From Manis javanica (taxonomy: Eukaryota > Chordata > Mammalia > Pholidota > Manidae): 64,000 bases of DNA. Positions 37,805 through 50,100 of this stretch are shown here, in pieces; the first letter of the stretch is position 1; each line of letters starts with the position of its first letter. Made by a program: the position numbers and the translations under genes. Below the pieces are notes generated by a model, which made no database searches, was not told the origin of the DNA, and saw only the letters and a program-made list of their open reading frames with translations. The stretch spans positions 118,078,173 to 118,142,172 of the forward strand of contig NC_133156.1 of the NCBI RefSeq assembly GCF_040802235.1, written 5' to 3'.

Positions 37805-40800
37805 ATGGCAATAAGTACATATCTCTCAATAGTCACCCTAAATGTAAATGGACTTAATGCACCAATCAAAAGACACAGAGTAATAGAATGGATAAAAAAG
37901 CAAGACCCATCTATATGCTGCTTACAAGAAACTCACCTTAAACCCAAAGATAAGCATAGACTAAAAGTCAAGGGATGGAAAAACATATTTCAGGCAAACA
38001 ACAGTGAGAAGAAAGCAGGGGTTGCAGTACTAATAGCAGACAAAATAGACTTCAAAACAAAGAAAGTAACAAGAGATAAAGAAGGCCACTACATAATGAT
38101 AAAGGGTTCAGTCCAACAAGAGGATATAACCATTCTAAATATATATGCACCCAATACAGGAGCACCAGCATATGTGAAGCAAATACTAACAGAACTAAAG
38201 AGGGAAATAGACTGCAATGTATTCATTGTAGGAGACTTCAACACACCACTCACCCCAAAGGATAGATCCACCGGGCAGAAAATAAGTAAAGACACACAGG
38301 CACTGAACAACACACTAGAACAGATGGACCTAATAGACATCTATAGAACTCTACATCCAAAAGCAACAGAATATACATTCTTCTCAAGTGCACATGGAAC
38401 ATTCTCCAGAATAGACCACATACTAGCTCACAAAAAGAGCCTCAGTGAATTCCAAAATATTGAAATTCTACCAACCAATTTTTCAGACCACAAAGGTATG
38501 AAAGTAGAAATAAATTCTACAAAGAAAACAAAAGGCTCACAAACACATGGAGGCTTAACAACACGCTACTAAATAATCAATGGATCAATGAACAAATCAA
38601 AATAGAGATCAAGGAATATATAGAAACAAATGACAACAACAACACTAAGCCCCAACTTCTGTGGGATGCAGCGAAAGCAGTCTTAAGAGGAAAGTATATA
38701 GCAATCCAGGCACACTTGAAGAAGGAAGAACAATCCCAAATGAATAGTCTAACATTACAATTATTAAAACTGGAAAAAGAAGAACAAAGGAGGCCTAAAG
38801 TCAGCAGAAGGAGGGACATAATAAAGATCAGAGAAGAAATAAACAAAATTGAGAAGAATAAAACAATAGCAAAAATCAACGAAACCAAGAGCTGGTTCTT
38901 TGAGAAAATAAACAAAATAGATAAGCCTCTAGCCAAACTTATTAAGAGAAAAAGAGAGTCAACACAAATCAACATAATCAGAAATGAGAATGGAAAAATC
39001 ACGACAGACTCCACAGAAATACAAAGAATTATTAAAGACTACTATGAAAACCTATATGCCAACAAGCTGGAAAACCTAGAAGAAATGGACAACTTCCTAG
39101 AAAAATACAACCTCCCAAGACTGACCAAGGAAGAAACACAAAAGTTAAACAAACCAATTACAAGCAAAGAAATTGAAACAGTAATCAAAAAACTACCCAA
39201 GAACAAAACCCCGGGGCCAGACGGATTTACCTCGGAATTTTATCAGACACACAGAGAAGACAAATACCCATTCTCCTTAAAGTGTTCCATAAAATAGAAG
39301 AAGAGGGAATACTCCCAAACTCATTCTATGAGGCCAACATCACCCTAATACCAAAACCAGGCAAAGACCCCACCAAAAAAGAAAATTACAGATCAATATC
39401 CCCGATGAATGTAGATGCAAAAATACTCAATAAAATATTAGCAAACAGAATTCAACAGTATATCAAAAGGATCATACACCATGACCAAGTGGGGTTCATC
39501 CCAGGGATGCAAGGATGGTACAACATTTGAAAATCTATCAACATCATCCACCACATCAACAAAAAGAAAGACAAAAACCACATGATAATCTCCATAGATG
39601 CTGAAAAAGCATTTGACAAAATTCAACATCCATTCATGATAAAAACTCTCAGCAAAGTGGGAATAGAGGGCAAATACCTCAACATAATAAAGGCCATATA
39701 TGATAAACCCACAGCCAGCATTATACTGAACAGCGAGAAGCTGAAAGCATTTCCACTGAGATCGGGAACCAGACAGGGATGCCCACTCTCCCCGCTGTTA
39801 TTTAACATAGTACTGGAGGTCCTAGCCACGGCAATCAGACAAAACAAAGAAATACAAGGAATCCAGATTGGTAAAGAAGAAGTTAAACTGTCACTATTTG
39901 CAGATGATATGATACTGTACATAAAAAACCCTAAAGACTCCATTCCAAAACTACTAGAACTGATATCGGAATACAGCAAAGTTGCAGGATACAAAATTAA
40001 CACACAGAAATCTGTAGCTTTCCTATACACTAACAACGAATCAATAGAAAGAGAAATCAGGAAAACAATTCCATTCACCATTGCATCAAAAAGAATAAAA
40101 TACCTAGGAATAAACCTAACCAAAGAAGTGAAAGACTTATACTCTGAAAACTACAAGTCACTCTTAAGAGAAATTAAAGGGAACACTAATAAATGGAAAC
40201 TCATCCCATGCTCATGGCTAGGAAGAATTAATATCGTCAAAATGGCCATCCTGCCCAAAGCAATATACAGATTTGATGCAATCCCTCTCAAATTACCAGC
40301 AACATTCTTCAATGAATTGGAACAAATAATTCAAAAATTCATATGGAAACACCAAAGACCCCGAATAGCCAAAGCAATCCTGAAAAAGAAGAATAAAGTA
40401 GGGGGGATCTCACTCCCCAACTTCAAGCTCTACTACAAAGCCATAGTAATCAAGACAATTTGGTACTGGCACAAGAACAGAGCCACAGACCAGTGGAACA
40501 GATTAGAGACCCCAGAAATTAACCCAAACATATATGGTCAATTAATATTTGATAAAGGAGCCATGGACATACAATGGCAAAATGACAGTCTCTTCAACAG
40601 ATGGTGTTGGCAAAACTGGACAGCTACATGTAGGAGAATGAAACTGGACCATTGTCTAACCCCATATACAAAGGTAAACTCAAAATGGATCAAAGACCTG
40701 AATGTAAGGCATGAAACCATTAAACTCTTGGGAAAAAACATAGGCAAAAACCTCTTAGACATAAACATGAGTGATCTCTTCTTGAACATATCTCCCCGGG

Positions 40801-41521
40801 CAAGGAAAACAACAGCAAAAATGAGCAAGTGGACTACATTAAGCTGAAAAGCTTCTGTACAGCGAAAGACACCATCAATAGAACAAAAAGGAACCCTACA
40901 GTATGGGAGAATATATTTGAAAATGACAGATCCGATAAAGGCTTGACATCCAGAATATATAAAGAGCTCACACGCCTCAACAAACAAAAATCAAATAACC
41001 CAATTAAAAAATGGGCAGAGGAACTGAACAGACAGTTCTCCAAAAAAGAAATACAGATGGCCAAGAGACACATGAAAAGATGCTCCACATCGCTAATTAT
41101 CAGAGAAATGCAAATTAAATCTACAATGAGGTATCACCTCACACCAGTAAGGATAGCTGCCATCCAAAAGACAAACAACAACAAATGTTGGCGAGGCTGT
41201 GGAGAAAGGGGAACCCTCCTACACTGCTGGTGGGAATGTAAATTAGTTCAACCATTGTGGAAAGCAGTATGGAGGTGCATCAAAATGCTCAAAACAGACC
41301 TACCATTTGACCCAGGAATTCCACTCCTAGGAATTTACCCTAAGAACGCAGCAATCAAGTTTGAGAAAGACAGATGCACTCCTATGTTTATCGCAGCACT
41401 ATTTACAATAGCCAAGAATTGGAAACAACCTAAATGTCCATCGGTAGATGAATGGATAAAGAAGATGTTGTACATATACACAATGGAATACTACTCAGCC
41501 ATAAGAAGTGGAAAAATCTAA
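37805..41521 (+). pseudogene. L1 ORF2 (endonuclease-reverse transcriptase), broken
   Basis: ORF2 nicks target DNA and reverse-transcribes L1 RNA. The likely start is M-A-I-S at 37805. Endonuclease motifs are NVNGLN, CLQETHLK, GDFNTPLT and FSDHKG. RT motifs are [13 protein letters not shown] (about 39595) and LFADDMI (about 39893). The C-terminal cysteine region is [18 protein letters not shown] (about 41188). Lesions: a 1-nt loss near 38530 giving a stop at 38570, an indel near 39250, an in-frame TGA at about 39528 (probable CGA to TGA), and another indel near 40820. The pieces otherwise cover the full domain set. Confidence 0.93.
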
Positions 41522-41991
41522 CCATTTGCAGCAACATGGATGGAGCTGGAGAGTATTATGCTCAGTGAAATAAGCCAAGCGGAGAAAGAGAAATACCAAA
41601 TGATTTCACTCATCTGAGGAGTATAGGAACAAAGGAAAAACTGAAGGAACAAAACAGCAGCAGAATTACAGAACCCAAAAATGGACTAACAGGTACCAAA
41701 GGGAAAGGAACTGGGGAGGGTGGGTGGGCAGGGAGGGATAAGAGGGGGGAAGAAGAAGGGGGGTATTAAGATTAGCATTCATGGGGGGAGGGAGAAAGGG
41801 GAGGGTGGGCTGCACAACACAGAGAGGACAAGTAGTGACTCTACAACATTTTGCTAAGCTGATGGACAGTAACCGTAATGTGGTTGTTAGGGGGGACCTG
41901 ATATAGGGGAGAGCATAGTAAACATAGTATTCTTCATGTAAGTGTAGATTAAAAATTTAAAAAAAAAGAAAAAAAAAAGAAAGAAAGAAAA

Positions 41992-42151
41992 TGGGGATTA
42001 CTCCTTAACAGGATAAAACTATTGGTAAATCAAAGATCAACGCATGCTTTAAATATCCTTAATGTTGATCACTTAAAGGGTGTCAGATGATCAGCTATGG
42101 AGGTACTCTTTTCTGATAATATTCCTTTCTCTTAATTAAAAAAAAAAAAAA
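41992..42151 (+). other. non-L1 segment after the L1 tail, ending in 14 A
   Basis: About 146 bp of unique-looking DNA follows the L1 A-tail, then AATTAAAAAAAAAAAAAA (42134-42151). It may be a 3'-transduced flank of a source L1. I recognise no gene. Confidence 0.5.
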
Positions 42152-43791
42152 GCAGTTACTGTGTGCTGACCTCCAATGAGTTCTGCACAGTGGTATAGAG
42201 GGCATGTCAAAGTGTGGGCAAAGGGTCTGTTTGTTTCTACGCAGAAGATCAAGGCCTAGCTTGGATACCCAGAAAATGAACTAAGATACGATATGAGGAG
42301 GAGCTTCCGGCATCAGCACTCTCTGGAGGACTTGTGCCGGGGGATGATCATCAAAAAGCCTCTACAGGGATCCGGACGATGCTGCGGTTGTGGCTGCATC
42401 CAGCCCACCGTCTCCTGGACTTGCCATAGGAATGAGGAGGGAGATGTCTAGGCTGGCATGTGCATACAGTGACACAACGAATTTGACCGGATCTGTACTG
42501 TTGGAACTCAACCAGGAGTTGGGAGGAGTGCAAGTTGTAGCACTCCAAAATCTCATGACTATAGACTATCTATGCTTAAAAGGACATATGGGATGTGAAC
42601 AGATCCCAGAAATGGGCTGCTTTAATTTGTCTGATGGTTCAAGTACAGTTGGACAATATCCATCATATCATAGATAAATTTTCACAAATGCCTAGGGTGC
42701 CTAAATGGTTTTCTTGGCTTCACTGGAGATGGATGGTAATTATAGATTTGCTTTGTTTATGTCACCGTATTCCTATTATGTTAATATGTGTGTGCAAATT
42801 AGTTAGTAGTTTAAAACCTATACATACTTAAGGTACTATACAAGAAGATATGTCAAAGAAATAATCAATCCTCCCATGTTTCCTTCATATGCTACATCTA
42901 TAGCTTTTCTTCTTCCTTCCTAATTACAACCCTTAAATAGAATTCGTGCCTCATATCGAATTTACCGAGTATCATAAATACTCCAGGTGGTAAAGATACC
43001 TCGAAACAAGTGCTGGGCATAGAAGCCACAGGGCATAAATCTGCAAAGAAGTAAAAAGCTAACCTTTGCAAACAATATGGCTTCTCTCTCACTTACCAAC
43101 TTTACATTTCCCTGTATGGCCCCGGAAGATGACTGGTTAGCCAGAGACGGGTAAGATTCCTCAAGGGAGGAACAACCTAAGACAGGCACAGTCGCAGGGG
43201 GGCCATCAGGTGAGAATTTGGGGATCAACAGAGGTGAGGCTCAGAATCTCACCCCCCCTGCTTTGAGAGAAATCTTCTGCATCCGTGGATGTCTTGCTGC
43301 CCTTGTCTAGCCTGGATTAATACTTAGTCCATAGGCACACACCTGATCTTCTGATCATCTACATTTGCCTTCTTACAGCACTAAACTATGTTTTCTACCT
43401 TTATCTTGCATCTACCTACCACTTCAGCATTTTATTAAAAATAAAAATAATAATAACAATAGGAGAAATGTGGGATCAACATATAAATCAAGTACAAAAA
43501 TCAAACGAATATTCATATTTGACCTGATTGTTTATAGGTCATATTGCATGATCAAAACCGAAAGTTTCTGTGATGAATGCCCTTGTACTGTTCACCATGT
43601 AAGAATTTATTCACTATGTAAGAATTCGTTCACCATGTAAGAACTTGTTCATTATGCTTCAGAAGATTGGAGACTGACGAGAATTAGGCTTGAGATGGAT
43701 TAATGATTGTACATTGAGCATTGACCCCCCTATACTGAATTTTATTGTTGTTAACAACCATTTGATCAATAAATATGAGAGATGCCCTCTC
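42152..43791 (+). mobile_element. ERVK-like fragment: pol/env junction, env TM, LTR
   Basis: Its first about 160 bp match 60180-60020 (reverse) of the provirus upstream of CARD6, the end of pol and start of env. It then jumps near 42310-42365 to sequence matching 59060 downward, so about 1 kb of the surface subunit is missing. The transmembrane part (42390-42830) shows an immunosuppressive-type segment and a cysteine pair region (GCEQIPEMGCF) with frameshifts. A polypurine-like aggagaaa precedes the LTR. It ends with poly-A 18 nt after AATAAA. It encodes no intact protein. Confidence 0.8.
43469..43791 (+). mobile_element. truncated ERVK-like LTR (U3-R) ending in poly-A
   Basis: It starts TGTGGGATCAACATATAA after the purine tract. 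U3 holds about four degenerate copies of an 18-20 bp motif (ttcaccatgtaagaacttg, 43600-43655). AATAAA at about 43770 precedes the A-run at 43792, so U5 is absent and the copy ends at the RNA 3' end. Confidence 0.8.
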
Positions 43792-43802
43792 AAAAAAAAA
43801 AA

Positions 43803-43818
43803 AAAAGTTATAAAATCA
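43803..43818. repeat. target-site duplication, right copy
   Basis: AAAAGTTATAAAATCA follows the poly-A of the ERV segment and matches 35268-35283 exactly. Confidence 0.9.
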
Positions 43819-44873
43819 TAAACCAGTACTTCTAATTCAATTTACAAATCTTATTTTATTTCTAAATCTAGTAAATTTTAATATCTACTTTTGAAGTGGG
43901 CTTTATTCATATCTGGTGTCATTTAAAAACTTTATTATTTAAACTTCACCTAAATATTTTTAATTTAATATATTCCTTTTACTTAATGCTTCTTACTTGA
44001 AGAACTTACCCAAATGTTCAGGACAGTAATGAATCTAATAGATTAAAATTGTGAATTCTGTGAATCCTAAGTTCTCTGAAATATTTCAATGCTTTTTACA
44101 AACTTCATAAACCCATCTTGATTTTCAACTTAAAAAAAAATCACATCTCTAAGATTGAAAATTCAGTTATACATTTTAAGTTGGAATCATGAAGCTAATG
44201 TATCAGATGCCCTAATAAGCTAAATTACCTTAACTGGTACAAATATTTTTAAAAAACCAAACATACATAGATCATTCCTAAAGTTAATGCAAAATAATTT
44301 ATTTCGCTGGTTGTTAGTTCATTATGTCTATATGTAAGGGTCAAATGAGAGTTTTATTATCCACAAATATTGGGACTTTTATCACAAGCAAGTTGATCTA
44401 AACATCCCAAAAAAGGTTATCTGCTTAGCACTGATATTCAATCCCAAATCTTTTACCCAGGTTCTGCAGGAGCAGCCAACACCTAGGGCGATTTTTCTTG
44501 CAACAGTGAGGCAACCTGAGCCCTATTTTATGGTCACTTCGCGATTAGAGACCCCAACCTTATTCTTCTCCAAGTAGGGTGGTAACAGTCCCCATTCCCT
44601 GGATTCAGGTTATTTATTACCTAACACTCAGGTAAGATTCAATTTATCTACTGCTTGATTTTATTCTTATTTTCATACTTTTCCTCTTGGTTAGGGGACA
44701 CAATGCTTACAGATATTTTAATGATATCTGATTATACCGCGCATATCTTTTTTTTCTGTGTCATGCTAACAACAGTAGTCTGTTACCATCACTGCCATTC
44801 TTCTTTAGGTCATTATATGATAGCAATGTCCTGGGTAAAAGGATACATTTCATAGGTCTCTGGAGTAAGCACT
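43819..44873 (-). other. CARD6: CARD6 3' flank and presumed 3' UTR
   Basis: AT-rich. The CARD6 3' UTR must extend into this stretch. Candidate minus-strand AATAAA signals occur near 44612 and 44659 and further left. The true cleavage site cannot be fixed from sequence. Confidence 0.5.
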
Positions 44874-47113
44874 TTAACGCTTCCTTACCCTCCTGGGCCC
44901 TGCTCTTGGGTGGTATGCCTTAGCCTGTGACAGACTGGTCTGAGATGACTTGGGTTGAGTGGGCTTGGATTGAGAAGGCTTACACTGAGAGGACTGGGGC
45001 TGGCATGGCTTGGGCTGGGCAGGTTTGGATGGAGACCTTTGAGCTGCGGGGTGCTGAGGTTGAGAGGTTATAGGTTGGGAGGGTTTGGGCTGGAAATGCT
45101 TGACTTGGGATGGTTTGGGCTGATTGGATTTGAGCTGAGATCTGGGTAAACATGTGCTATTGGACATGGGATGAACTCCCATCTGGAAAGCTGGATTTAA
45201 AGGCCCACCCTCTGTCTTCATCTGGGCTCCTTGCCAAGGGGCAGGTCTTGCAGGTTTTTGTATAATGCCTGCTGCTTGAAAAGCTGGTGAGTGAGGATCT
45301 TTAATATTAGGTGCTTTTCTCATCAGTTTTCCAGTTGTCCCAGTTGGCTGTGTTCCTTGGGTGCAGGCTTGCCTAGGCTTTGGTTTCCCAACAGCCCCTG
45401 ACTGCTGTGAACCCAGGGAACAGAACTGACCTACCTGGGAGACCACTGCCCTAGGCCGCTCAAGAGTTTCCTTCTTCTGTGGTCTAGGCCAGGCCTGTAC
45501 ACACCAAGGAAAGGGTCTTGGTGGTCTCTCAAATGTTCCAATCATCTGATGCCCCTGAGCAGTTCTTGAAAGTTTCATAAACCTTTCATGTGAATAAAAT
45601 CTCTGGGGTTGGAAGTACTGAATCCCAAAACTTTTACCTTGACTATGGGTGTTTGTATTCTGAAAATGTGAAGGATGAAACCACTTAGACCTCTGCTCTG
45701 AACAAAAGTGGGGACCCATAGCCTGGGGAGCTTTCAAGGAAACATCGTTAAAGTCACCTCCAGTTCTGGTTGGTAAAGGACAGAATACTGGGGTGAGGTG
45801 GAAATCCTGAAGGTTCTGGCTGACTTCACTTCTAGCCCCAGCTTCTCTTACAGGCATCTTAGCGTGAGTTTCAGATGAGCTTTTTGGATGATGGCGTCTT
45901 TGTTGTCCTTCATTTTCAGCTGTTTCAGACAAACTTTCACTGGAAGAAACTTGAATTCCTTGAAAGTTCTCAAAGTCTTGGTCTACCTGGATGCCCAACT
46001 CCCTGGCCAGGGAGGCCATGTCCTCCACGGACACACATGTGAGTGAAGAGGAAATCACTTCCTGGAGGGTTGCTCGCAGGCACCCCATGCTCTTCCCTCT
46101 CTCCCCAGCTTCCTCCTCCTCCCAAAATAGTAGCTGTGATGGCTTCAGTTTCAGTACCGTCTGGAAAATCTGAGCCTCCTCACTCTCCTTGGCCTGGGGA
46201 CTGAGGACAAAGTAGCATCTTTGAATAGCAGCTTCACCTAAAAACATTAGCAAGTCCCATTCCTTCTCACCTAGACAGTCAGTGAAAAAAAACACAGCTG
46301 AGGAAACTTCCATCAAGAAACCAAACTGTGTCCAAAAACTTTGTACATCTCCACGGAGGTTGGCCACCACAAAAGCCTTTTGAAAAACATAAGGATTTTC
46401 CTTTAGACCATCACAATCAGGGAAATACCACATTATCTCAACCAGGCCATCAGATATTTGCCGGGGAAGTACTGGGACAGACAAATCCCGATGGAGGAAG
46501 ATTTTGTGTGGCTTCATTTGGGCAGGGCTGAGCAGAGTGTTGAGGATTCTGGATTTGGAGAAGCTACAGTATCCTAGGCGCACAAAAGAGATGACAGGCA
46601 CCTGCTCAAGAGTCAGAAACTGATCTGTAACCATTGTAGGCCCTCCTGCAGACTGTGTTGGTTGCTTCTTCACAATGTCCTTCATGGCCCTCAGCATAAA
46701 GATGCTTTTGTTGTTTTCTGCATCTGGCAGTAGCAAGGGAAGAGCAAATTGGCACTGATACATGTTTGACATGACTTCACGTTGCAAAGAACTGTCTGAA
46801 CACAGCAGAGAGGCACAAAGCACATCAAAGGGATTAATGGTTTGTGTGTCTCTAATTTCCAAATTCCCTATTCCAGTCAGCAATTCTCCTTCACTATCCT
46901 TATCCAGAACCTTGTGTCTGAGGATTGAATCTCTGGCCGTCATATCCAGAGCTTGAACCTTCATCAGGAAATTCCAGGCTAAGTCCCCTGGACTTTCAGG
47001 TGTCCACCCATGTCCTCGATCTAAGGAGAATTGTTTAACAAAATCTGGCAGGAGTTTTCTGTTCCTATCCATGTTCAAATATGACAGGAGATCATTAAAC
47101 ACTTTTTTTCTCT
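44874..47113 (-). CDS. CARD6: CARD6 coding exon 3 (large C-terminal exon)
   Basis: The exon starts after acceptor tcttttttcctacag (47115-47114) and ends at TAA (44876-44874). Conserved blocks include LPDFVKQFSLDRG, SNMYQCQFALPLLLPDAENN, PVISFVRLGYCSFSKSRILN and FFFTDCLGEKEWDLLMFLGE. These are shared with the URGCP/GVIN family, but no obvious intact P-loop is seen. The last about 90 codons are a degenerate QPKPSQ/SQPK repeat ending R-R-V-R-K-R. The open frame extends 91 codons upstream into the intron, which is not coding. Confidence 0.95.
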
Positions 47114-50100
47114 CTGTAGGAAAAAAGATACTCAGTGAATACACAAATTCAGAGTCTAAGCCTCCTTCACTGACTTTTAGTATGAAACAGTTGACATTTT
47201 CACTGCCAAAAGATGAAACAATATAAATAAAGTGAAAATTCCTTTTACCACTCTGCTGATTCCACCACTTTCTTTCCAAGAGATATATCAATATGTTATG
47301 GTATGTTGGCTTTCCATTCTTTTTCTGTGTAAATATATAAGTATGCATTATATACAGAAACATATAGTTTGGTTTAATGGGTGCCATTTTATTTTCACAG
47401 AAATGATGTTACACAAATGATTCTTTAACTTGTTCTTACTTAATGGTATTTCTTGAAAATTCTTCCAAGTCAGTATATATCGAGATTTGTTTAATTCATT
47501 TTAGCTAATCAATTGTACAACCAATTTTGGATGCACCATTGTTTACTTAGCCATTGTCTACTGATGGTCATTTAAGTTTCCCAATTTATTGGTTAATGTT
47601 TGTATGCAGCAGTGAAAAACATTGTTAATGCTTCATTATACACATGTAGGAGGAATTCTTCATATTGATACATATATTGCTTCTTTCTTTATACTGATTT
47701 ATTTCTCTCTATATATAAATATAACAAATATATATAACACATATAAATATATATATTTCATATATTGATTTATTTCTTAAATGATTCTCTTGGTAAAGTT
47801 TAGAGAAATAAAAAATTTGATTTCCATTAAAGTTTTCTCAGAATTTACATGCTGTACCTAATTTATCCTGATCTCCCATTATCTAATACATTTCTAGTCA
47901 CTTCCTGAGAATACAGAGATAGTGGTAAGTAGGAAAAAAAACACAGAGAGCAGTTTCTTCTCCTGGTGGATACCAAACCAGCATAAAGCTTCCTGGATCC
48001 ACTTTAACATAGCCTAGAAGAAACAACAGAAGTGAGAGAGAAGTGTAGATTTCAAGAATTAACCCAAGTTGAGAACCAAGATGGCGGCATGAGTAGAGCA
48101 GTGGAAATCTCCTCCCACAACCATGTATGTTTTTAAAAATACAACAAATACAACTATTCCTAAAAGAGAGACCAGAAGACACAGGACAACAGCCAGACTA
48201 CATCCACACCTGTGAGAACTCAGCACCTCGCAAAGGGGGTAAGATACAAGTCGCGGCCTGGCAGGACCCAAGCGCCTCTCACCCCAGCTTCTGGTGGGAG
48301 GAGAGGAGTTGGAGCAGGGAGGGAGAGGGAGCCCAGGACTGCTAAACACCCATCCGCACCAGAGCACAGACACACAGTGCGTGGTATGCTGGATACCAGG
48401 GAAACAGGACAGTAAGACCTGTGAGCGGGCCCCCACAGCCGGCGCACCCAGGACTAAGAAAAGTGAGTGCTTTTTGAAAGTCTTAAAGGAACAGGGACCC
48501 CACAGCTGGACAGAAGTGTGCCGGGACACTTAGCCCAGAAGCTGGGAATCCTGGGGAACTCCGGGTGCCCTAACCCCCTGGGCAGCAGCACAGCTTGGAG
48601 GCCCCCCATGGCGATAAACAGCCTCCCACCCATTCCCCGTCTGACGTGGCTCCGCAATATTGGAGCAGCAGCCTGAGGCTGGCCACGCCCACAGCAACCA
48701 CAGAGCTCCACAGTGGCCGAGCAAGAATTAGAAACCCCATATACATGCAGCTGCCCAGCACAAGCTGCTAGGGATTGCTGTTCTCCCAGGAGAGGAAGAC
48801 CACAAACCAGCAAGAAGGGACTTTCTCTTAGCCAACACACGCGACAGCTCCCCACAAATACCTCTATCACCATGAAAAGGTAGAAGAATTTGATACAGAT
48901 GAAAATCACAGAGGCAAACCCTAAGAAGGAGATAGACCTAACCAATTACCTTGAAAAAGAATTAAAAATAAAGCACATAACCATGCTGATGGAACTGCAG
49001 AGAAATATGCAAGAGCTAAGGGATGATGTCCGGAAGGAGATTACAGAAATGAAACAATCTCTGGAAGGATTTATAAGCAGAGTGGATAAGATGAAAGAAG
49101 CCATTGATGGAATAGAAACCAGAGAACAGGAACACATAGAAACTGATGCAGAGAGAGATAAAAGGATCTCCAGGAATGAAACAATATTAAGAGAACTGTG
49201 TGACCAATCCAAAAGGCATAATATCTGCATTATAGGGATACCAGAAGAAGAAGAAGAGAGAAAAAGGGATAGAAAGTGTATTTGAAGAAATAATTGCTGA
49301 AAACTTCCCCAAACTGGGGAAGGAAATAATCCATCAGACCATGAAGTGCACAGAACCCCCAACAGAAGGGACCCAAGGAGGACAACACCAAGACACATAA
49401 CAATTAAAATGACAAAGATCAAGGAAAAGGACAGAGTTTAAAGGCAGCTAGAGAGAGGAAAAAGGTCACCTACAAAGGAAAACCCATCAGGCTATCATCA
49501 GACTTCTCAACAGAAACATCACAGGCCAGAAGAGACTGGCATGATATATTTAATGCAATGAAAAAGAAGGGCCTTGAACCAAGAATACTGTATCCAGCAC
49601 AATTATCATGTAAATGTGAAGGAGGGATTAAACAATTCCCAGACAAGCAAAAGTTGAGGGAATTTGCCTCCCACAAACACCTCTACAGGGTATTTTAGAG
49701 GGACTGCTCTAGATGGAAGTGCTCCTAAGACTAAATAGATGCACCAGGGAAAATAAAATCATAGCAAAGAAAGCAGATCAACCAAATATGAACTAAAGGC
49801 AAAAAATAAAATCAACTACTCACAAAAGCAGTTAAAGGAAACACAAAAGAGCACAGAATAAAACAACCAACATATAAAGAATGGAGGAGGAGGAATAAGG
49901 AGGGAGAAAAATAAAGAATCACCAGACAGTGTTTAAAATAGCTCAATAAGTGAGTTAAGTTAGATGGTAAGATAGTAAAGAAGCTAACCCATGAACCTTT
50001 GGTAACCACGAATCTAAAGCCTGCAATGGCAATAAGTACATATCTTTTAATAGTCACCCTAAATGTAAATGGACTGAATGCACCAATCAAAAGACACAGA

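Larger units (their letters stand above)
35284..41991 (+). mobile_element. young full-length L1
   Basis: A complete L1: GC-rich 5' UTR (35284-36685) with tandem monomers, intact ORF1, interrupted ORF2, 3' UTR with G-rich tract (about 41700-41830) and A-rich tail (41951-41991). The extreme 5' end ggggcggagccaggatggcg carries a YY1-like ATGGCGGC near +12, as L1 5' ends of other mammals do. Upstream is the target duplication; its partner lies only after the ERV segment at 43.8 kb. The lesions in ORF2 mean it cannot now retrotranspose on its own. Confidence 0.95.

Noticed and set aside
42390..42831. Env frames that might be a domesticated envelope gene
   Set aside because: The frame breaks within the transmembrane part, the surface subunit is deleted, and the LTR lacks U5. 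It is a decayed fragment.
47114..47387. Upstream extension of the CARD6 exon 3 frame, with a Met at 47387
   Set aside because: A clear acceptor at 47115-47114 in the right phase, and family alignment, place the exon start at 47113; the extension is intron.
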